Assembly (NCBI RefSeq): GCF_039544205.1 | Contig: NZ_BAABLF010000005.1 | Span: forward strand, 372,001 to 436,000 | Reading direction: 5' to 3' | Source of the DNA: Ferrimonas gelatinilytica | Lineage (GTDB): Bacteria > Pseudomonadota > Gammaproteobacteria > Enterobacterales > Shewanellaceae | DNA length: 64,000 nucleotides | In this document: positions 20,001-26,947 of the stretch, piece by piece | Layout of the letters: the number at the start of each line of letters is the position of its first letter | How positions within the stretch are numbered: the stretch's first letter is position 1 | Notes under the pieces: model-generated | What the model saw: the letters and a program-made list of their open reading frames with translations, nothing else | Told to the model about the DNA's origin: nothing | The model's database searches: none | Made by a program: the position numbers and the translations under genes

Positions 20001-21197
20001 CTTATCGGCACCAGCGGCCGCACCGCGGTCTACTACGCCATGGGGATCACCCAGCACAGCAACGGCACCAATAACGTGCGCTCCCTGGCCAACCTGCAAC
20101 TTCTGTGCGGTAACATCGGCGTCACCGGTGGCGGCATCAACCCGCTGCGGGGCCAGAGTAACGTTCAGGGGGCCTGTGACATGGGTGCCCTGCCCAACTA
20201 CCTGCCCGGGTACCAGAAGATTGGCGAAGCCGATAACCTCGAGCGGTTCGAGGCGTTTTGGCAACAGAGCCTGCCGACACAGCCGGGCCTGAAGCTGACC
20301 GAGATGATCGACGCTATGGGCAGCGGCGCGCTCAAGGGACTCTACATCATGGGGGAGAACCCGGTGCTGTCGGACCCCGATCAGCAGCATGTGCTCTCAG
20401 CCCTCGCCAAGTTGGATTGCCTGGTGGTCCAGGATCTCTTCCTGACCGAAACCGCGCAGTTGGCGGATATCGTTCTGCCGGCGGCGGCCTTCGCGGAGAA
20501 AAGTGGCCACTTTACCAACACTGAACGCCGGGTTCAGCGCCTCAATCCCGCCCTCAAACCGCCAGGCGAGGCCCTGCCGGACTGGGCCATCATTCAGAAG
20601 GTGGCCCAGGCGATGGGCGCAGATTGGGATTACCGCGCCCCCAGCGACATTACCGCCGAGATCTGCCAGGTAACCCCCAGCTACCGGGGCATCACCTGGG
20701 CGCGGGCCGCAGCGGGAGAGTTGCAGTGGCCCTGCCCCTCGGAGCAGCACCCGGGTACGCCGATCCTCCACCAGGCGCAGTTCATCCGACGCCAGAAGGC
20801 CCAGTTCGCCGCCGTGCCCCATCGCCTGTCGGCGGAGGCCCCCTGCGAGGCCTACCCGCTGATCCTCAGTACCGGGCGGCAGTTGGCCCAGTTCCACACC
20901 GGCACCCTGACCCGAAAGACCCAAGGGCTGGACCAGATGGCCCCCCCCCAGGTGATGGTTTCCATCGAAGATGGCGAGGCCCTGGGGATCCGCAACGACA
21001 CCCAGGTCACCGTGACCACGCGACGCGGCGCCTTGACCCTGCCGGCGCGGCTCAGCAAACAGGTGCCCAAGGGGATGCTGTTCCTGCCGTTCCACTTTAC
21101 CGAGTCGCCGGCCAATGTGCTGACCCATGCGGCGCTCGATCCCTATGCGAAGATCCCGGAGTTCAAGGTCGCCGCGGCACGGCTGGAGGTGGCCTGA
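17073..21197 (+). CDS. Fused NAD(P)H-module/formate dehydrogenase alpha subunit (molybdopterin, Cys form)
   Basis: This 1374-residue multi-domain oxidoreductase has, in order: a 2Fe-2S ferredoxin domain (about 1-85); a cysteine-rich GltD/DPD-type iron-sulfur helical domain with CDAPCQTACP (about 100-190); a GltD-like FAD and NAD(P) module (GAGPAGLSAGYF near 200, GGGNTAIDC near 330, to about 520); two 4Fe-4S ferredoxin motifs (CIRCGAC at 623, CVQCGLC at 666); the 4Fe-4S of the catalytic subunit (CTYCGVGC at 702); and a bis-MGD molybdopterin domain to the C-terminus. The position used by selenocysteine in E. coli FdhF is Cys830 (CARLC). Formate oxidation or CO2 reduction with internal electron transfer to NAD(P)H is the likely reaction. 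No other fdh subunits flank it, and a terminator follows. Confidence 0.85.
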   Translation: MTSSPSAYTLTLDHQTHDVEHGVRLLDWLKIQGVQVPALCQHNSNGPKTACDLCVVEVDGQLQRSCEVRVNRELVIVSESDAITAHRQAALKRILKDHTADCDAPCQTACPAEVDVQSYLHHIAAGEPVQANAVIKQTLPMSLSIGRVCPAFCERDCRRSLVDEPLAIRQLKRHAADCDLAQETPVLAPIAPSTGKRVAIIGAGPAGLSAGYFLSHAGVAVDIFEAADEPGGWLRYGIPEYRLPKAILAKEIALMCRAGMQIHTGLKLGRDLELAQLSQQYDAVCLAVGAQKAVALDYPGSELDGMLLGVDYLRAANAGQPTALGKRVAVIGGGNTAIDCARTALRQGAEVTLVYRRTKAEMPAEDYEIHEAEVEGVNFLFLANPVENRADDDGRIAQVGFETLQLGPEDASGRRRPEPTGEVQWHAFDTVIAAVSQQTQIDFVPEGSLPLTRWRTADACPDTFRLGEDGLFAIGDFRLGPATAVEAIGDGRRCAEAMLDYFRQGEFQPRQPGYNARKAKTLAEVEVRCFEGVTPAPRSIMPEQAIGERTSRFSEVELGFSVDDAIAEAARCLACGCQKSQACGLRDAASLYRIKDADLDKRWSPQRPVDDSSPFIRFDPNRCIRCGACVEACQNQGVHNVLNFADGECQQPVRIGDGTLMANSACVQCGLCVQACPVGALTEKTLNQYGARPALKTVDTLCTYCGVGCGLTLHVDEVKNRVVKITGNEASPVNQGMLCVKGRFGFDFLHSPERLTQPLVRKAGQLVPVSWEEALVTLAERLGAIKAKHGGNALAGLSSAKTTNEENFLFQKFVRTLLGSNNVDHCARLCHATTVTGLEPAIGSGAMTNDLATLDQADLIVLIGSDTSNAHPIIASRIKQAVKQGKIRLVVVDPRRIDMAEHAELVVNQRSGTDVMLINAVMQQILVNNWQDEAYIAARTQGFDGLKSEVMREEYGLDNAATLTGVPAEKIAQLARLIGTSGRTAVYYAMGITQHSNGTNNVRSLANLQLLCGNIGVTGGGINPLRGQSNVQGACDMGALPNYLPGYQKIGEADNLERFEAFWQQSLPTQPGLKLTEMIDAMGSGALKGLYIMGENPVLSDPDQQHVLSALAKLDCLVVQDLFLTETAQLADIVLPAAAFAEKSGHFTNTERRVQRLNPALKPPGEALPDWAIIQKVAQAMGADWDYRAPSDITAEICQVTPSYRGITWARAAAGELQWPCPSEQHPGTPILHQAQFIRRQKAQFAAVPHRLSAEAPCEAYPLILSTGRQLAQFHTGTLTRKTQGLDQMAPPQVMVSIEDGEALGIRNDTQVTVTTRRGALTLPARLSKQVPKGMLFLPFHFTESPANVLTHAALDPYAKIPEFKVAAARLEVA

Positions 21198-21230
21198 CCG
21201 CGCCGCATTCACCACCAACACGACAGCAAC

Positions 21231-21259
21231 AAAGGGGTCACTTCCGGTGACCCCTTTTT
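21231..21259 (+). terminator. Rho-independent terminator after the formate dehydrogenase fusion
   Basis: The stem AAAGGGGTCAC / GTGACCCCTTT with a TTCCG-type loop is followed by a T run. It begins 34 bases after the stop codon and isolates this gene from the lysine operon. Confidence 0.92.
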
Positions 21260-21386
21260 CATCGGTGCCCTTCGGGACAGCATGGCGATCCACTCACGGC
21301 TCACTGCATATTTGACACTCAGTTAACACCGTGATTGAATGCGGCAGTTCCCTATCCGTGGCTCGCTGCAGATGCGACCACCAAGG

Positions 21387-21554
21387 GACCAGAAGAGGAG
21401 CGTCAACCAGGTAGGCTGTTCGAGGTGACCAAACACCGATGATGACAGTTGAGGGGGATTGATGCCGAGGCAGAGGGTCGATTTGGCCAGACCCGCCGCC
21501 GGTTGTTGAGGCTGAATCCTCGCAACTGTCACCTTTGGTGGAGAGCTTCTGGTC
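21387..21554 (+). promoter_or_regulatory. Lysine riboswitch (L box)
   Basis: The aptamer is closed by GACCAGAAG (21387) pairing with CTTCTGGTC (21546-21554). The conserved L-box blocks are present in order: AGAGGAGCG, then GAGGGGGATTGATGCCGAGG, then GGCTGAATCCTCG, AACTGTCACC and GGAGAGCTTCTGG. This is the standard five-helix lysine aptamer. It precedes lysC by about 100 bases. No intrinsic terminator follows, so control is probably at translation initiation, as in E. coli lysC. Confidence 0.93.
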
Positions 21555-21616
21555 TTTGCGTTACCCAAGTGGCGCCGCCTAGATGCGCCCCTGCTCGCCG
21601 CAAAAACCAGGCTTTC

Positions 21617-21643
21617 CGAACTTAAATAGGATTTCTAAGTTCG
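21617..21643 (+). promoter_or_regulatory. Hairpin next to the lysC ribosome binding site (riboswitch expression platform)
   Basis: CGAACTTA (21617-21624) pairs with TAAGTTCG (21636-21643) immediately upstream of the GAGAGAGG ribosome binding site and the ATG at 21654. It is a plausible part of the switching region that exposes or hides the site when lysine binds. The alternate pairing was not worked out. Confidence 0.5.
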
Positions 21644-21653
21644 AGAGAGGCCC

Positions 21654-23048
21654 ATGTCACAACCTCATTTCCAGCATCACCATGCTGCCCTGTCCGTTGC
21701 CAAGTTCGGTGGCACCAGCGTGGTGGATTACGCGGCCATGCAGCGCTGCGCAAAGCTCGTTGCCTCCCGTCCCCAGGTTCGCCTGGTGGTGGTCAGTGCC
21801 AGCGCCGGCGTTACCAACGCCCTGGTGGCACTGGGTAACCAACCCGATGCCGCCGAGCGGCAAGCGCAACTGGACACCATACGTCGGATCCAGATGGGGA
21901 TCTGTCGACCGCTCAACGAGCCGGAGATCGCCACCCAGATCCAGTGCTGGATCGATGAGTTGACCACCCTGGCCGAGATGGGTCCGCAAAGCAGTGACCT
22001 CGCGGCGTGGCGGGATCAGATCCTTGCCTTCGGAGAGCGCTTCTCCTCCCTGCTGTTTAGCCGCATCCTCAACCGTGAACTGAGCCAACATGGCGGTGCC
22101 GCCTGCTTCGATGTGCGCCAGGTGATGCGCACCGACAGTCAACACGGTAAGGCGATCCCCCAACAGGAGAGCATCCGCGCCCTCTGCCAGGGTGCCCTGC
22201 TGCCCCGCCTGAGCCAACAGGTGATCGTTACCCAGGGCTTCGTCGGTGCCGACGGTAACGGTTACACCACCACCCTGGGCCGGGGCGGTTCCGACTACAG
22301 CGCCGCCCTCCTGGCTGCCGGCATCGGTGCCCAGGAGGTTGAGATCTGGACCGATGTCCCGGGGATCTTCAGCACCGATCCCCGTCTCTGTGACGGTGCA
22401 CGAGCCATCCGCGAGATCAGCTTTGCCGAGGCGGCGGAGCTGGCCACCTTCGGGGCCAAGGTGCTCCATCCCGCCACCCTGATCCCGGCAGTGGCCAACG
22501 ACATCGCCGTGTTTGTGGGTTCCAGCCGAGAACCGGCGCTGGGGGGCACCCGGATCCTGGCCAGCACCGAGGAGCGGCCGCTGGTGCGGGCGGTGGCCCT
22601 GCGTCGTCAGCAGACACTGGTGACGGTGCACAGCATGAACATGCTGCACGCCACCGGTTTTCTCGCCGAGGTATTCGCCATCCTGGCGCGCCACGCCATC
22701 AGCGTAGACCTGGTCACCACCTCAGAGGTCAGCATTGCCCTGACCCTGGACGAAGCGGGCAGCAGTGCCAACGGCCACGCCCTGCTCACTGACGAGGTCT
22801 TGGCGGAGCTGGGCCAGCTGGCTCGGGTGGAGGTGGAGCGCAATCTCGCCCTGGTCGCGGTGATCGGCAACGATGTCCACCGCAGCGGTGCAGTCAGTGA
22901 GCATACCTTCGCCACCGTGGTACCGGATCCGGTCCGGATGATCTGCCAGGGCGCCAGCCCCCACAATCTCTGTTTTTTGGTCGATGAAGCGGCGGCGGAC
23001 CAGGTGGTTCGCCGGGTACACGACCGGTTTTTAAGCCAGCCGGCCTGA
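21654..23048 (+). CDS. lysC: Aspartokinase III (lysine-sensitive)
   Basis: This 464-residue aspartate kinase catalyses the first step of the aspartate family pathway (ATP + aspartate to aspartyl phosphate). The amino-acid kinase domain begins with AKFGGTSV (residues 16-23) and contains TLGRGGSDYSAALL and WTDVPGIFSTDPR. Two C-terminal ACT domains start at about residue 310 (TVHSMNMLHATGFLAEVF) and are the site of lysine feedback in family members. It lacks a fused homoserine dehydrogenase. It heads a riboswitch-controlled cluster, so both transcript leader and enzyme probably respond to lysine. Confidence 0.95.
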   Translation: MSQPHFQHHHAALSVAKFGGTSVVDYAAMQRCAKLVASRPQVRLVVVSASAGVTNALVALGNQPDAAERQAQLDTIRRIQMGICRPLNEPEIATQIQCWIDELTTLAEMGPQSSDLAAWRDQILAFGERFSSLLFSRILNRELSQHGGAACFDVRQVMRTDSQHGKAIPQQESIRALCQGALLPRLSQQVIVTQGFVGADGNGYTTTLGRGGSDYSAALLAAGIGAQEVEIWTDVPGIFSTDPRLCDGARAIREISFAEAAELATFGAKVLHPATLIPAVANDIAVFVGSSREPALGGTRILASTEERPLVRAVALRRQQTLVTVHSMNMLHATGFLAEVFAILARHAISVDLVTTSEVSIALTLDEAGSSANGHALLTDEVLAELGQLARVEVERNLALVAVIGNDVHRSGAVSEHTFATVVPDPVRMICQGASPHNLCFLVDEAAADQVVRRVHDRFLSQPA

Positions 23049-23145
23049 GGCCGCGCGACAGTCCAGGGCGTTTCGGCGCCCGCAGTCGACGCTTAAATCC
23101 CAAGCCAGAACCCAACAAAAAAATTAAAACGATAAGGATTCCCTC

Positions 23146-23916
23146 ATGTCCGAAGCCCTTTCTCTCCCGGCCTGGGAGCAACTGCTGAATCAATTGGAAG
23201 CGGGTACCCTGCGCGCCGCCTACCAGGATGAACAGGGTCAATGGCACGCCAACACCGAAGTCAAAGCCGGGATCCTCTCCGCTTTTCCCGCCGGCGAGAT
23301 GATCAGCTTTGACGCCGACTTTCCCGGGGCCGTCGATAAACACAACCTGGCACCACGCCGCTTCCATCCCCGCGACCAGGTACGCCAGGTCCCCGGCGGC
23401 TCGGCGGTACGCCGCGGGGCCCACGTGGCGGCCGGGGTGGTGATCATGCCCCCGGCCTACATCAACATCGGCGCCTTTATCGACAGCGGCACCATGGTGG
23501 ACTCCCACGCCCTGGTCGGGTCCTGTGCCCAGATCGGCAAGCAGGTGCACCTTTCCGCCGGCGTACAGATCGGCGGTGTGCTTGAACCCGTGGGGATGGC
23601 GCCGGTGATCGTGGAAGATCACGCCTTTATTGGGGCCGGTTGTGTGCTGGTGGAGGGGGTGATCGTCAAGCGCGGTGCCGTACTGGCCCCGGGTGTTCAG
23701 CTCTCCGCCTCGGTACCAGTCTACGACCTGATCAATGAATGCCAGCTGGAGAGGGGCGCGCCCATCCCGGAGAACGCCGTCGTGGTCCCCGGCAGCCGTC
23801 CCGCCAGCAGCGGATGGGGCCGCCAGATGGGACTTAGTGTCCAGTGCCCGGTGATCATCAAGTACCGCGACGCCGGCTCCGACGCCGCCCTGGTGCTGGA
23901 AGAGGCGCTGCGCTGA
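23146..23916 (+). CDS. dapD: Tetrahydrodipicolinate N-succinyltransferase
   Basis: This 256-residue left-handed beta-helix enzyme transfers succinyl from succinyl-CoA to tetrahydrodipicolinate in the succinylase branch of DAP/lysine synthesis. Hexapeptide repeats run from about residue 85 (ARGAHVAAGVVIMPP-like region, NIGAFIDSGTMVDSHALVGSCAQIG). The GGVLEPVG and VEGVIV segments match E. coli DapD. It is about 18 residues shorter than E. coli DapD, mostly at the N-terminus. AAGGA precedes the ATG. A 97-base gap separates it from lysC, and its stop overlaps the next ATG by one base. Confidence 0.9.
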   Translation: MSEALSLPAWEQLLNQLEAGTLRAAYQDEQGQWHANTEVKAGILSAFPAGEMISFDADFPGAVDKHNLAPRRFHPRDQVRQVPGGSAVRRGAHVAAGVVIMPPAYINIGAFIDSGTMVDSHALVGSCAQIGKQVHLSAGVQIGGVLEPVGMAPVIVEDHAFIGAGCVLVEGVIVKRGAVLAPGVQLSASVPVYDLINECQLERGAPIPENAVVVPGSRPASSGWGRQMGLSVQCPVIIKYRDAGSDAALVLEEALR

Positions 23917-25124
23917 TGACGCCAACCACTCTCCCCCACGCATTGCTGCGGCGCGCGACGGACGCACTCGGCAGCTCGTTCTACGCCTACGACCTCGACG
24001 GACTTGCGGCGCACCTGGGCGAGCTTCAGGCTGGGCCGGCCCGCCTGTGGTACGCAGTCAAAGCCAACCCGTTATCTGCGGTGATCCAGACCTTGGCAGA
24101 AGCGGGATTTGGCTTCGATGTCGCCAGTCCCGGTGAACTGGACCAAGTGTTGGCCCAGGGGGTCTGCCCATCACGCATTCTCAACACCGGTCCGGTCAAG
24201 ACCCCGGCAATGCTGCGTCACTTCCTCGAACGGGGAGTGCGGATCTTTGTCCTGGAGAGTCATCGGCAGCTGACGGATCTGGCCACCCTGTGCGAACAAA
24301 CGGGGATCCAGGTCGAGGTGCTGTTTCGGGTACAGCTCTCCTGGCCTAAGCAGGACGATGGCAAGATCAATGTCCTTGGGGGCAGCGATGCTACCCCGTT
24401 TGGCCTCACTCCAGAGCAGTGGGACCCGGAGTGCACCACCTTGCCCCCCTCCATGACACTGCTGGGGGTGCACTGCTTCCAGTGGGGCAATATCCTCGAT
24501 GCCGACACCCTGATCGCCCACTGGCAGGCCGCCCTGCCCCGCCTCGCCAGACTGCTGGATCGCTGGCAGCTGGAGGCTCCGGTGGTGGATCTCGGTGGCG
24601 GCCTTGGGATCCCCTACCACGGCGAATCAGAGACCCTCGACTGGACGCGGGTGGTGGAGGCTCTTACCACCCTGAAACGGCAATACCGGTTGGGCCAGTG
24701 CTGGCTAGAGCTAGGTCGTTACGCGGTCGGACCCTACGGCTACTACCTGAGCCCGGTGGCGGACATCAAAGAGAACCAGGGAGTGCGTTTCGCTGTGATC
24801 GAAGGGGGAAGTCAACACGCCCTGCGTCCCGCCCTTACCGGACAACCCTTCCCGGTCGCCGCCCTGGACACCACTCAGGGCCCAATGCAGCCCTATCAGA
24901 TCCGCGGCGCGCTCTGCACCGGGCTGGATAACCTGGGGGATGTCCAGTTGCCTGCCGGCCTGCAACCCGGCCATTGGCTCTGCTTTGGTCAGGCCGGCGC
25001 CTACGGTTTTACCGAGAGCATGCCCTACTTTCTCTGTCACACGCTGCCGGCGGAGATCACCCTGAGCAACGGGGAGTACCAGGTTCTGCGCCCTGCCAAA
25101 GCGGCCCAACACTACTTAGCTTAA
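23916..25124 (+). CDS. Divergent LysA-like PLP-dependent (fold III) amino-acid decarboxylase
   Basis: This 402-residue alanine-racemase-fold decarboxylase has the PLP lysine in YAVKAN (Lys49), a glycine-rich phosphate-binding loop (DLGGGLGIPY) and the ELGRYAVGPYG segment. The specificity motif is CTGLD (Cys334 to Asp338), whereas DAP decarboxylases have CESGD. The FGQAGAYGFTES region recalls the CTPLD clade of siderophore- and exosortase-associated decarboxylases. The ATG at 23916 overlaps the dapD stop (TGATG), so it is coupled to lysine synthesis. It could be a working LysA, or could act on a succinylated intermediate. The second reading is an inference. Confidence 0.82.
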   Translation: MTPTTLPHALLRRATDALGSSFYAYDLDGLAAHLGELQAGPARLWYAVKANPLSAVIQTLAEAGFGFDVASPGELDQVLAQGVCPSRILNTGPVKTPAMLRHFLERGVRIFVLESHRQLTDLATLCEQTGIQVEVLFRVQLSWPKQDDGKINVLGGSDATPFGLTPEQWDPECTTLPPSMTLLGVHCFQWGNILDADTLIAHWQAALPRLARLLDRWQLEAPVVDLGGGLGIPYHGESETLDWTRVVEALTTLKRQYRLGQCWLELGRYAVGPYGYYLSPVADIKENQGVRFAVIEGGSQHALRPALTGQPFPVAALDTTQGPMQPYQIRGALCTGLDNLGDVQLPAGLQPGHWLCFGQAGAYGFTESMPYFLCHTLPAEITLSNGEYQVLRPAKAAQHYLA

Positions 25125-25142
25125 ACGCGAGAAGGAAACACC

Positions 25143-26288
25143 ATGATCCAGACCCGCCAGCTTGCGGTGGCCCAACACCCCACCGGCGTTGAGCTGACTA
25201 TCCCGGTGATCACCGTCGATGCCGGGGTGCCCGGCCCCAGTGTCTACATCCAGGCCAACCTCCACGGTGCGGAGGTCCAGGGCAACGCGGTGATCCATCA
25301 CCTGCTGGAGGCACTCTCGCTCCACCCACCCGCAGGCCGTATCACCCTGGTGCCACTGGCCAACCCGCTGGGGATCAACCACAAAAACGGGGAGTTCACC
25401 CTGGGTCGCTTCGATCCCGTCACCGGCAACAACTGGAACCGGCAGTACCATTTTTGCGGTGACGACATCGCCGATTTCGTTGCAACAGAGATCGACAGTG
25501 ACGAGGACCGGATTAAAGCCGCCTTCCGCGACAAGCTCAAGGCCCAGTTACGCCATCGACTCGAGGATCCCTGGGGGCTGCCGGTGGGACAACACCTGGC
25601 GCTGCGGCTCCAGCAGTTGAGCCTGGACGCCGATATTGTCCTAGATCTTCACACCGGCCCGGTCTCCGGTCGCCACCTCTATGTCCCGAAGTATGCCCGG
25701 GAGCGGGCCCGCGCCTTCAATATTCCCCTCAATATTCTGATGGGCAGCGAGTTTGGCGGCGCCCTGGATGAGGCCACCTTCAGTCCCTGGTGGCAGCTGT
25801 CCGAAGCCTTTGCCGCACTGGGTCGACAGGTGCCCGTTTGGGTGGACGGCTTTACCCTGGAGCTGGGTTCACAGGAGCAACTGGATCTCACGGCCGCCAA
25901 ACGGGATGCATTGGGGATCCTCAACTACCTGCAGCACAGCCACCAAAGCGCCCCCTGGGGCCCGCTGTGGTCGCTTCCTCAGTGGCAAATAGAACCCGTC
26001 CCGCTTCATGCCTGTGAACTGGTAGATTACCGTGCCTATTACAGCCCCCGCGGTGGTCAGGTAGAGTACCTGGCGAAGCCTGAGCAGCCACTGGCAGCGG
26101 GCGCCCCCCTTGCTCGCCTGTGGCATTTTGACCGACTAGGTGCATCGGAGTCTGAGCAGCACGATCACCCCCTGAGCGAGACCCTCTCCCTGCCCTGTGA
26201 CGCCATTCCGGTACTGCACTTTGCCTCCGCCAGCGTCCAGCAGGGCACCGAACTGTACAAGGTGCTGACCAACACCTTCCCGCTTTGA
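25143..26288 (+). CDS. Succinylglutamate desuccinylase/aspartoacylase-family zinc hydrolase
   Basis: This 381-residue M14-like metallo-hydrolase removes acyl groups from N-acyl amino acids. The zinc ligands are visible as His41 and Glu44 (NLHGAEVQG) and His170 (DLHTGP). The catalytic Glu is in TLELGSQ (Glu240), as in AstE and ASPA. The C-terminal 100 residues form the beta domain seen in this family. It starts 18 bases after the decarboxylase under the same riboswitch. Its context suggests N-succinyl-DAP or N-succinyl-lysine as the substrate rather than succinylglutamate, because no ast genes are nearby. Confidence 0.83.
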   Translation: MIQTRQLAVAQHPTGVELTIPVITVDAGVPGPSVYIQANLHGAEVQGNAVIHHLLEALSLHPPAGRITLVPLANPLGINHKNGEFTLGRFDPVTGNNWNRQYHFCGDDIADFVATEIDSDEDRIKAAFRDKLKAQLRHRLEDPWGLPVGQHLALRLQQLSLDADIVLDLHTGPVSGRHLYVPKYARERARAFNIPLNILMGSEFGGALDEATFSPWWQLSEAFAALGRQVPVWVDGFTLELGSQEQLDLTAAKRDALGILNYLQHSHQSAPWGPLWSLPQWQIEPVPLHACELVDYRAYYSPRGGQVEYLAKPEQPLAAGAPLARLWHFDRLGASESEQHDHPLSETLSLPCDAIPVLHFASASVQQGTELYKVLTNTFPL

Positions 26289-26370
26289 ACAGCTGTGAGC
26301 CGATGGCCAGAACCCGCGAACCCCGTGGCAGTAGCGGGTGCGGAGCCTACATAGTGACGCCATCACGAAA

Positions 26371-26401
26371 AAGGGGCGACAACCAAACGGATGTCGCCCC
26401 T
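26371..26401 (-). terminator. Rho-independent terminator after hinT (minus strand)
   Basis: A 10-bp stem (AGGGGCGACA / TGTCGCCCCT) has its T-tract on the minus strand, just beyond the HinT stop. It may also end the lysine operon from the other side. Confidence 0.85.
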
Positions 26402-26421
26402 CAACACTGAACCACACGCCT

Positions 26422-26775
26422 TCAGGAGACGCTGAGCATGGGTCCCAGGGGCTTGCCGCCGAGCAGATGCATATGGATGTGGTACACCTCCTGGCCGCCG
26501 TGGCGATTGCAGTTGATGATGAGGCGGTAGCCATCCTCGTCGATCCCCCGCTGCTTGGCTAAGGTGGCCGCCACGGTGATCATGCGTCCCAGGGCGGCTT
26601 CATCCGCTTCGGTGACGTCGTTGACGGTGGCGATCACCATGTTGGGCACGATAAGTACATGATGGGGCGCACGGGGATTGATGTCATTGAAGGCGGTCAC
26701 CAGTTCATCCTGGTAGACGATATCGGCGGGGATCTCCTTGCGGATGATCTTGCTAAACAAGGTTTCTTCAGCCAT
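26422..26775 (-). CDS. hinT: HIT-family purine nucleoside phosphoramidase
   Basis: This 117-residue histidine-triad protein hydrolyses AMP-amine phosphoramidates and aminoacyl-adenylates. The triad is VYHIHMHLLGG near residue 100. The N-terminal ETLFSKIIRKEIPADIVY and PRAPHHVLIVP segments are typical of bacterial HinT. The ATG at 26775 has GGAG six bases upstream, so the TTG two codons earlier was not used. It is transcribed towards the lysine operon and has its own terminator. Confidence 0.92.
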   Translation of the reverse strand: MAEETLFSKIIRKEIPADIVYQDELVTAFNDINPRAPHHVLIVPNMVIATVNDVTEADEAALGRMITVAATLAKQRGIDEDGYRLIINCNRHGGQEVYHIHMHLLGGKPLGPMLSVS

Positions 26776-26947
26776 CGGCAACTCCGGTTTCGTTGGGCCT
26801 GAGGGGGTGGTGACCAGTATACGAGTGTTTGAGCGTTAAGAAAAAACCGTTTGGGGCAAACGGATTCACTGGCGGCTGCGTGGCTGACAATAGGGTAACA
26901 CTGCCTCTACAATCGGTAACCCTAACCCGTCACAGAGTGCTTTACGG

